Both the position numbers and the translations under genes were made by a program. From JBGSLA01 sp041740935 (GTDB lineage Bacteria > Desulfobacterota > Desulfobaccia > Desulfobaccales > 0-14-0-80-60-11): a stretch of DNA of 11,077 nt. The notes beneath the pieces are model-generated. The model worked only from the letters and a program-made list of their open reading frames with translations. It had not been told where the DNA came from and did not search any database. This document shows, in pieces, positions 6,864-11,077 of this stretch. Location of the stretch: NCBI GenBank assembly GCA_041740935.1, contig JBGSLA010000058.1:1-11077 (forward strand), in the 5' to 3' direction. The first letter of the stretch is position 1. Every line of letters begins with the position of its first letter.

Positions 6864-6891
6864 ATAAGCTATAGGCAATAAGCTTTAGGCT
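6864..6891. repeat. Second 7-nt-period block (ATAAGCT/ATAGGCA)
   Basis: A 14-base unit is repeated twice with three mismatches or fewer: ATAAGCTATAGGCA, then ATAAGCTTTAGGCT. It can also be read as four 7-nt units with alternating AAGCT and AGGCW endings. It keeps the 7-base periodicity of the neighbouring CAGTGAT array with an unrelated sequence. Confidence 0.6.
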
Positions 6892-6930
6892 TTGGAATTG
6901 AACCCCAAACTTTTCAGGGCAGCTCTGCAG

Positions 6931-6954
6931 GGTGCGTTTTTCGCACCAATTTTT
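6931..6954 (+). terminator. Hairpin 2 with T-tract, possible terminator
   Basis: GGTGCG and CGCACC form a 6-bp stem around a five-T loop, followed by AA and then TTTTT (6950-6954). On the plus strand this could end transcription of the cysteine-rich gene, 135 bp upstream. The sequence also resembles the widespread GGTGCGTnnACGCACC-type REP repeats, so it may be a repeat unit first and a terminator second. Confidence 0.45.
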
Positions 6955-6996
6955 GGGACGTAAGACGCGCCCTACGGGAAACTTTTCAGGGTGTAG

Positions 6997-7022
6997 GGCG
7001 GGAAAGCGAAGCGCATCCCGCC
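6997..7022. repeat. REP-like hairpin 3 (GTAGGGCGGGA...TCCCGCC)
   Basis: A 7-bp perfect stem, GGCGGGA (6997-7003) with TCCCGCC (7016-7022), contains an inner GCG/CGC pairing around an AAG loop. GTA precedes the stem, giving a GTAGGGCGGG start. That start is typical of widely dispersed bacterial palindromes (general knowledge). A related, imperfect copy in the opposite orientation, ending CGCGCCCTACGGG, sits at 6955-6977. Confidence 0.7.
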
Positions 7023-7046
7023 TTTCTGGAGCTGTTGCTTCCGGGT

Positions 7047-7060
7047 AGGCGAGGACGCCT
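7047..7060. repeat. REP-like hairpin 4 (AGGCG-AGGA-CGCCT)
   Basis: A 5-bp stem, AGGCG/CGCCT, closes an AGGA tetraloop and is preceded by GGGT. The loop and its closing G-C pair match those of the hairpins at 7108-7129 and 7135-7156. Confidence 0.55.
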
Positions 7061-7107
7061 GGGCCGATGGCTCACCCATACAGAATGAAAAGGCTTTTCT
7101 CATGCAG

Positions 7108-7129
7108 GGACAGCCGCCCTCGGCTGTCC
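7108..7129. repeat. REP-like hairpin 5 (9-bp stem)
   Basis: A perfect 9-bp stem, GGACAGCCG/CGGCTGTCC, with loop CCCT. On the minus strand the loop reads AGGG, the same as the next hairpin. It lies downstream of the PAS sensor gene on the minus strand and may protect or end that transcript, though no T-run follows. Confidence 0.7.
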
Positions 7130-7134
7130 ACCCA

Positions 7135-7156
7135 GGGCAGGCGAGGGCGCCTGCCC
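7135..7156. repeat. REP-like hairpin 6 (9-bp stem)
   Basis: A perfect 9-bp stem, GGGCAGGCG/CGCCTGCCC, with loop AGGG, followed by CCTACACC. On the minus strand the element begins GGTGTAGGGGCAGG, again the GTAGGG-type start seen at 6994. It sits only 5 bp from hairpin 5, so the two could form a paired unit. Confidence 0.72.
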
Positions 7157-7227
7157 CTACACCATACCAACTTTTCAGGACAAGAGCCCGTAAACGGGGC
7201 GCCTGGTTTTCCCTCCCCTTATCCTTA

Positions 7228-7269
7228 TCCCCGGACCCCGGACTCTGGACCCCGGACCCCGGACTTCCC
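7228..7269. repeat. Heptanucleotide repeat array B (consensus ACCCCGG)
   Basis: Consecutive 7-nt units TCCCCGG, ACCCCGG, ACTCTGG, ACCCCGG, ACCCCGG and ACTTCCC end exactly at the base before the PAS-sensor stop codon complement (7270-7272). The consensus and the position relative to the gene match array A behind pcm. In the gene sense it reads CCGGGGT. Confidence 0.88.
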
Positions 7270-9543
7270 TCAGGCGCTGGGCCGGTTCCCGGAGCTGCGG
7301 CGGATTTTCTCCACCTTCACCATGGCGTCTTCGATGCGCTTGATCAATTTTCTGGCTTCCCGGTCAAAGGTCTCGGCATAATCCCCGGACCCGGGTTTTT
7401 CGGGAGGCGCCCACCCCGGTTGGGGGAAGCCATGGAAATCATCCGTCAAACTGCCTGCCTGGGAAACCTCGGGGCCGGGCTCCCGGTACGGGGCGCCCCG
7501 GTCCCGCTCCTGAAACGGGGCGGCCTGGGGGTGCGTCAAGGCCTCCGCTTCCCGGCAGAAGATCAAAATATGGGACTTGCCCTGGTGCTCCATGGGCGAC
7601 CCTATGACTTCCAGGTCCACCCAGGCGCCGTCTTTCTGGCGGGCCCGCCAGACCATGCGGCCCGCGTCCGGTTCTTCTTTGATGCGCAGCAACTGGCGCT
7701 GGATCTCCGGGGGCGTCTGGCTGATCAGCCGGTCCAGTTTGAGGGCCAGCAGCTCCTTGGGGGGATATCCCACCAGCACGGCCAAAGAGCGGTTGGCTTC
7801 GATAATATCCAGGGTTTCCGGGTCGATGACCCCGATGGCTTCCGGGGAGGCGTCGAACATGGCCCGGAAGCGGCCTGCGGTCGCCAGGCTGGACTCTTTC
7901 AGGTAATAGTTGGTCCCCAGGATCGCCAGGGCCAGAATGGCCAGCAGGCAGGCCACCGCGATGCCGGTGAGGCGGTAGGACCCGGCCAGTTCGATGGGCC
8001 GGAAGAAAAACACCGACCAGCCCGCATGGATGGTCCCGGCAAAGGAGGCCAGGTAGTTCCGCCCCTGATAGGCCACCTTGCTGCCGTCCCCGATTTTCTC
8101 CGGGAAAATGGCGGGATACTGGTCCTTGCCGTATTGTTCCTTCAGGCCGTCGCGGTCTTCCTCGGCCACCGGCCAGAGAGTCTGAAAAATCATGTCCGGC
8201 TGGCTGGACAAAAAGACAATGCCCCGGGGGTCCGCCAGGGCAATAATGGAATTACCTTTTTGACCCGCGGCTTGCAGTTCGTTGGCAATGTTGTTCAGGG
8301 TGACCTTGACCACCGCCACGCCCTTGATTTGCGGCTTTCTGCGGGAATCCCGGACGGGCTGGCTGACGTAATAGCCCGGCACCTTGGAGGTGACCCCGAC
8401 GGCAAAATACCGGCCGATTTTGCCGGCGATGGCCTGTTTGAAATAGGGGCGGAAGCCGTAGTTTTTGCCCACAAAACTATCGGGCGCGTGGCGGTTGGAG
8501 GCGGCCACGGTGGTCCCGTTGCGGTCCATGAGATAGCACACCGAGGCGTTGAGATTCTCCCGGTAGCGGTCCAGCAGGGGATTGATCTTCTCCAGATCCG
8601 CCTCATCCGTGTTCTGCAGCGCCGCGGGCAGCCAGGGGGTTTCGGCCAGGGAGGTCACCCCTTCTTCCATGCGCTTGAACTCGGTATTGAGGCGGCTCAC
8701 CACGATGGTGGCGAACTCCTGGGCCTCGGCCTTGACCCTTTGGTGTTTTTGCTGGGCCCATTCCCCCAGATACAGGGTCAGCACGCTTCCCAGACCCAGG
8801 ATGAGGGCCAGGGTGGTCAACAGGGCGAACAGGTAGCGGGAGCGGTGCCGGGCCTCCGGGGTCTCCTCGGCCTGGCGCCCCCAACCCAGAAAGCCGTAGA
8901 CGCCCGCGGCCAGGCCGAAGGCCAGCAGCGCCTGGACGAACTCCAGGGGAATGCCGAAGTTTTGCCACAACGATTGGTGATGCAACAGGGAGGTCGGGGA
9001 AACCAGGTGACTGGGGGGAAACAGGGCGATGGTGAGGGCAAACAATCCCAGGCTGATGGCAGAGGTAAGGCTGCCGCCCCGATCCCGCAGGGGCAGCTGA
9101 CGTCCGGCCATGAACAGGGCGGTCGCGGCCCACAGGCCCCCGATGAGCCCCAGGGCATAGCGGCTGGCCCAATCAATTCCCGCCCAACCTTTCAGGCCCC
9201 CCAGGCCGGTGAGCATCAGCAGCAGGGCAATGAGCCACAGGCCCGAATCCCGGTTCTGGAGCCGGCTGACGCCCGAGCGGCCGAATTCCGCCAGAAACAC
9301 CCAGGACAGAATCTGCAGGAGGTTGGCGCTCAACACCAGGGGAAACCACCCCCCATAATTCAGCGCCACCAGCGACAGCCAGGAGGCCAGGCCCTGGGCC
9401 AGGCCGAACAACCCGAGCCAGCGCCAGGGCAGGACCTGGGAGGCCTCCCGGCGAAACAGACAGGTGACCGCCAGGACCAGCAGGAAAGCCAGTCCCTTGA
9501 AAAAAAGGATAAAATCCATCTGACCCTGAAAAAAATCCGCCAT
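7270..9543 (-). CDS. Membrane sensor: multi-TM N-terminus, double Cache, PAS, no output domain
   Basis: A 757-residue probable sensory protein. Predicted helices lie at about 11-30, 42-61, 66-87, 102-118, 129-146, 158-175, 201-221 and 238-260. A large extracytoplasmic region (about 262-520) has double-Cache hallmarks: CYLMDRNGTTVAASNR (336-351) and YFAVGVTSKVPGYYVSQPV (379-397), close to DctB-type ligand-binding domains. One more membrane helix (522-546) leads to a PAS domain (about 556-668; FDASPEAIGVIDPETLDIIEANR, which spans 563-585, and a typical WVDLEVIGSPM strand). After this comes a Pro/Gly-rich stretch and a short charged helix (725-749). I see no histidine-kinase, GGDEF, EAL or methyl-accepting domain, so how it signals is unknown. 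ATG 9543 has GGGAGGGG about 5 bases upstream. Confidence 0.85.
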   Translation of the reverse strand: MADFFQGQMDFILFFKGLAFLLVLAVTCLFRREASQVLPWRWLGLFGLAQGLASWLSLVALNYGGWFPLVLSANLLQILSWVFLAEFGRSGVSRLQNRDSGLWLIALLLMLTGLGGLKGWAGIDWASRYALGLIGGLWAATALFMAGRQLPLRDRGGSLTSAISLGLFALTIALFPPSHLVSPTSLLHHQSLWQNFGIPLEFVQALLAFGLAAGVYGFLGWGRQAEETPEARHRSRYLFALLTTLALILGLGSVLTLYLGEWAQQKHQRVKAEAQEFATIVVSRLNTEFKRMEEGVTSLAETPWLPAALQNTDEADLEKINPLLDRYRENLNASVCYLMDRNGTTVAASNRHAPDSFVGKNYGFRPYFKQAIAGKIGRYFAVGVTSKVPGYYVSQPVRDSRRKPQIKGVAVVKVTLNNIANELQAAGQKGNSIIALADPRGIVFLSSQPDMIFQTLWPVAEEDRDGLKEQYGKDQYPAIFPEKIGDGSKVAYQGRNYLASFAGTIHAGWSVFFFRPIELAGSYRLTGIAVACLLAILALAILGTNYYLKESSLATAGRFRAMFDASPEAIGVIDPETLDIIEANRSLAVLVGYPPKELLALKLDRLISQTPPEIQRQLLRIKEEPDAGRMVWRARQKDGAWVDLEVIGSPMEHQGKSHILIFCREAEALTHPQAAPFQERDRGAPYREPGPEVSQAGSLTDDFHGFPQPGWAPPEKPGSGDYAETFDREARKLIKRIEDAMVKVEKIRRSSGNRPSA

Positions 9544-9570
9544 GGTTTCCCCTCCCTCTTAAGGCCGTAC

Positions 9571-9588
9571 TGAGACCACCTGGTCTCA
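9571..9588. promoter_or_regulatory. Operator-like palindrome upstream of the PAS sensor
   Basis: A perfect inverted repeat, TGAGACC-ACCT-GGTCTCA, lies 28-45 bp before the sensor's start codon, where a promoter-proximal operator or 5'-leader hairpin would be expected. The binding factor is unknown. Confidence 0.45.
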
Positions 9589-9662
9589 TCCCCGATATGA
9601 AAAAGCCGCGGCTGCTTCAGATGAAATACTCAACATTGAGCCCCATAAAAATATAGATAGGC

Positions 9663-9735
9663 CTGTCATTCTGAGGGAGCGAAGCGACCGAAGAATCTCA
9701 AAATACGAGATGCTTCGCTCTGCTCAGCATGACAG
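9663..9735. repeat. 73-bp palindromic element (CTGTCATTCTGAG...GACAG)
   Basis: The left arm, beginning CTGTCATTCTGAGGGAGCGA, is mirrored by a right arm ending GCTTCGCTCTGCTCAGC followed by ATGACAG. Most of both arms can pair, with a short AT-rich centre (AAAATAC). It resembles a family of dispersed palindromes with a TGTCATTCTGAG start and an AGAATCTC interior seen in many bacterial genomes (recollection, not searched). It lies in the 9544-9787 gap between the sensor and the MinD-like gene. The rest of that gap has the 9571-9588 palindrome, an AGCCGCGGCT palindrome near 9605, and no ORF I trust. Confidence 0.8.
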
Positions 9736-9787
9736 CATGGCTTTTTGCAGAAAAATTTCTCATGAAGTCTCTGGCGCAAAAAAATAT

Positions 9788-10777
9788 TTACAAATTAACT
9801 CCTTTTATCCTTGGCAGAATGACAGTCCTTTTCCTTTCATCTTCCATTTCTCCAGAGGTATGTTCCATTTTATTGGACATCTTAAGGACTTTTCTGGCAA
9901 TATGCTCTAAACATTTAACTATTTTGTTTGATCTGTCCTGCAGCAAGGTCGGCTCCATTTGGTTAATCGCCATCTCAACCACCGGATCATAAAAAATATG
10001 TCCCAATATTTCCGGTTTGACATGTAAAAATTCTTCACAAACCGATTGAATAATCTCAGGCGACCGCAAATCCTGTTCGCTGCGCACCATATTGGGAACC
10101 AGGAAGAGGCGGTAAGGTTTGATGATCCCCGCCAATTGGAACAGACTTTCCGGGGAGGACCGGCGCACCTGGGCCAACAGGTCGGTCATGGAGGCAACCG
10201 CCCCGGGGGCCGCGGCGTTGTTGTACAGCAGGGAGACCACCTGGTCTTCTTTGGCGAACTCCCGGGAAATCTTGCGGAACAGGGCGCATTTGATGAAGCC
10301 GTAGACATTCTGCAGGGCCGTGGCGTAGCCGGTGAAGACCGCAATTCTCCCTGGAGAATAATTGAAAAAATCCAGGGTGTTGAACGAAGTGCCGGCGCCC
10401 AGGTCGATGAACACGAAGTCCGCGGGCAACTCCTCCAGGTGCTTGAACAGCCGCATCTTCTGGGAATAGGTGGGATTGGCCGCACCGAGGAAATCGTCGG
10501 CGCCGCAGATCAGGCCGAGGCCCGGGATGGGAGTGGGCAACACAATGTCTTCCAGGCGGGCCGTTTTGCGGAGCAGAAAATCCTCCAGGATGGCCTGGGG
10601 ATAGCGCAGGCCCAACATGGTATGGAGGTTGGCGCCGCCCAGGTCGCCGTCCAGCAGGATCACCCGGTGGCCCAGGCGGGCCAGGGTGACCCCCAGGGCC
10701 AGGGTGAAGATGCTCTTGCCGACGCCGCCCTTGCCGCCCCCGATGCTCCAGAGTTTCAGATGTGAGCCGTTGCCCAT
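9788..10777 (-). CDS. MinD/FlhG-like P-loop ATPase (ParA/MinD superfamily)
   Basis: A 329-residue ATPase. Deviant Walker A GGGKGGVGKS lies at 13-22 with signature lysine 16. The A' region VILLDGDLGGANLHTMLG (39-56) and Walker B FVFIDLGAG (121-129) follow. DxxxGGANLHTxLG is closer to FlhG/MinD-type regulators than to plasmid ParA (inference). Such proteins dimerise on ATP and position or count cellular structures, but the target here is unknown; no flagellar genes are visible. ATG 10777 has GGAGG four bases upstream. TTG 10804 is possible but weaker. No clear C-terminal amphipathic membrane helix like that of MinD is seen. The last roughly 95 codons (below about 10080) are clearly AT-richer than the rest of the gene. 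The upstream coiled-coil gene ends 33 bp away, probably in the same operon. Confidence 0.88.
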   Translation of the reverse strand: MGNGSHLKLWSIGGGKGGVGKSIFTLALGVTLARLGHRVILLDGDLGGANLHTMLGLRYPQAILEDFLLRKTARLEDIVLPTPIPGLGLICGADDFLGAANPTYSQKMRLFKHLEELPADFVFIDLGAGTSFNTLDFFNYSPGRIAVFTGYATALQNVYGFIKCALFRKISREFAKEDQVVSLLYNNAAAPGAVASMTDLLAQVRRSSPESLFQLAGIIKPYRLFLVPNMVRSEQDLRSPEIIQSVCEEFLHVKPEILGHIFYDPVVEMAINQMEPTLLQDRSNKIVKCLEHIARKVLKMSNKMEHTSGEMEDERKRTVILPRIKGVNL

Positions 10778-10810
10778 GTGCCCTCCGGTGTCTGAGGAGC
10801 CCAACCGGTG

Positions 10811-11077
10811 TCAATCCGGCTCAGGCAGGTCCTCCAGGGCGGTTAAGAAGTTCTCCACGGCCAGGCGCAGATCCTCCAACTCGCCCAGGTGCTGGTGGGG
10901 GCCGGGGTCCGGGGCAGCCTGGGTTTCGCCCCCTCGGGGCCGCGCCTCCCCGCCGCCGGACAGGCCATAGGTCTCCTGAAGGCGCGCCAGCTGCTCCAGG
11001 TACTGCTCCAGTTCCGAGGCCTGGGCCTCCCAGAGCTGCAATTCCTCTCGCAGGCCGCGCTCCGCGCCCGGCAGGGG
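10811..11077 (-). CDS. C-terminal part of an acidic coiled-coil protein
   Basis: The last 88 residues of a gene entering from the right edge; the start is outside the window. The visible part has a helical, Leu/Glu-rich stretch (ELQLWEAQASELEQYLEQL) likely to form a coiled coil, then a Gly/Pro-rich low-complexity linker. A second acidic helix and the terminus LPEPD follow. I do not recognise a family. Its strand and 33-bp spacing suggest cotranscription with the MinD-like ATPase, so it may be a regulator or partner of it (inference). G/C-ending codons dominate, consistent with real coding. Confidence 0.65.
   Translation of the reverse strand, partial: PLPGAERGLREELQLWEAQASELEQYLEQLARLQETYGLSGGGEARPRGGETQAAPDPGPHQHLGELEDLRLAVENFLTALEDLPEPD

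Larger units (their letters stand above)
6907..7179 (+). repeat. Interspersed AAACTTTTCAGGG repeats (three copies)
   Basis: A 13-mer, AAACTTTTCAGGG, occurs exactly at 6907-6919 and 6979-6991. Its 11-base core, AACTTTTCAGG, occurs again at 7169-7179. The copies punctuate the hairpin-rich island: the first two precede hairpins and the third follows one. All copies are in the same orientation. Confidence 0.8.

Noticed and set aside
6783..7269. CRISPR array
   Set aside because: Repeats are 7 nt, directly abutting and degenerate, with no unique spacers and no cas genes nearby.
7102..9573. An 823-codon plus-strand open frame opposite the PAS sensor
   Set aside because: It has no family motifs, is rich in Gly/Gln/His/Asp, and mirrors a GC-rich minus-strand gene with clear domains and a good ribosome-binding site. 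It also runs through the repeat island.
9603..9625. Intrinsic terminator after the MinD-like gene (minus strand AGCCGCGGCT then T-run)
   Set aside because: The 10-bp palindrome leaves no room for a loop; a looped version has only about four base pairs. It is also separated from the gene by the palindromic element.

Overview
The window is GC-rich bacterial chromosome. I infer a delta-proteobacterium-like lineage (Desulfobacterota, possibly near Desulfobacca/Syntrophobacterales). The basis is base composition, the style of a small cysteine-rich protein, a DctB-type Cache sensor and a FlhG/MinD-like ATPase. No rRNA or other phylogenetic marker is present, so this placement is tentative.

Layout. 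(1) 1-974, minus strand: the conserved cluster rpmH-rnpA-yidD-yidC (ribosomal protein L34, RNase P protein, membrane-insertion factor, membrane insertase; yidC runs off the left edge). (2) 975-1326: an intergenic region between divergent operons, with a good promoter candidate for rpmH. (3) 1327-5613, plus strand: the cell-shape operon mreB-mreC-mreD-mrdA (PBP2), tightly spaced. The usual partner rodA does not follow. (4) 5811-6488, minus: pcm, an L-isoaspartate repair methyltransferase. (5) 6574-6795, plus: a 73-residue protein with 11 cysteines. (6) 6783-7269: a gene-free island of heptanucleotide repeats and REP-like hairpins. (7) 7270-9543, minus: a membrane sensor with a multi-helix N-terminus, an extracytoplasmic double Cache region and a PAS domain, but no recognisable output domain. 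(8) 9544-9787: a gap with an operator-like palindrome and a palindromic dispersed-type repeat. (9) 9788-10777, minus: a MinD/FlhG-like P-loop ATPase. Upstream of it is the C-terminal end of an acidic coiled-coil protein that enters from the right edge.

The two divergent operons pair the machinery for translation, RNA processing and membrane insertion with the cytoskeleton and PBP2 complex that directs lateral wall growth. The rpmH-rnpA-yidD-yidC block often lies beside dnaA/oriC. Here the flank is mreB, and I see no DnaA-box cluster.

The most unusual content is non-coding. Three degenerate 7-nt repeat arrays each begin at or within a few bases of a stop codon. A fourth 7-nt-period block and several hairpins with related loops fill the gap between two convergent genes. 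A 73-bp palindromic element near the MinD-like gene shares its 11-bp terminus with that gene's 3' end. rnpA has no ATG, GTG or TTG that would give a full-length protein; it appears to start at CTG, or else its start is hidden behind a C8 tract. I found no CRISPR array, tRNA, rRNA, transposase, phage or recognisable defence system.
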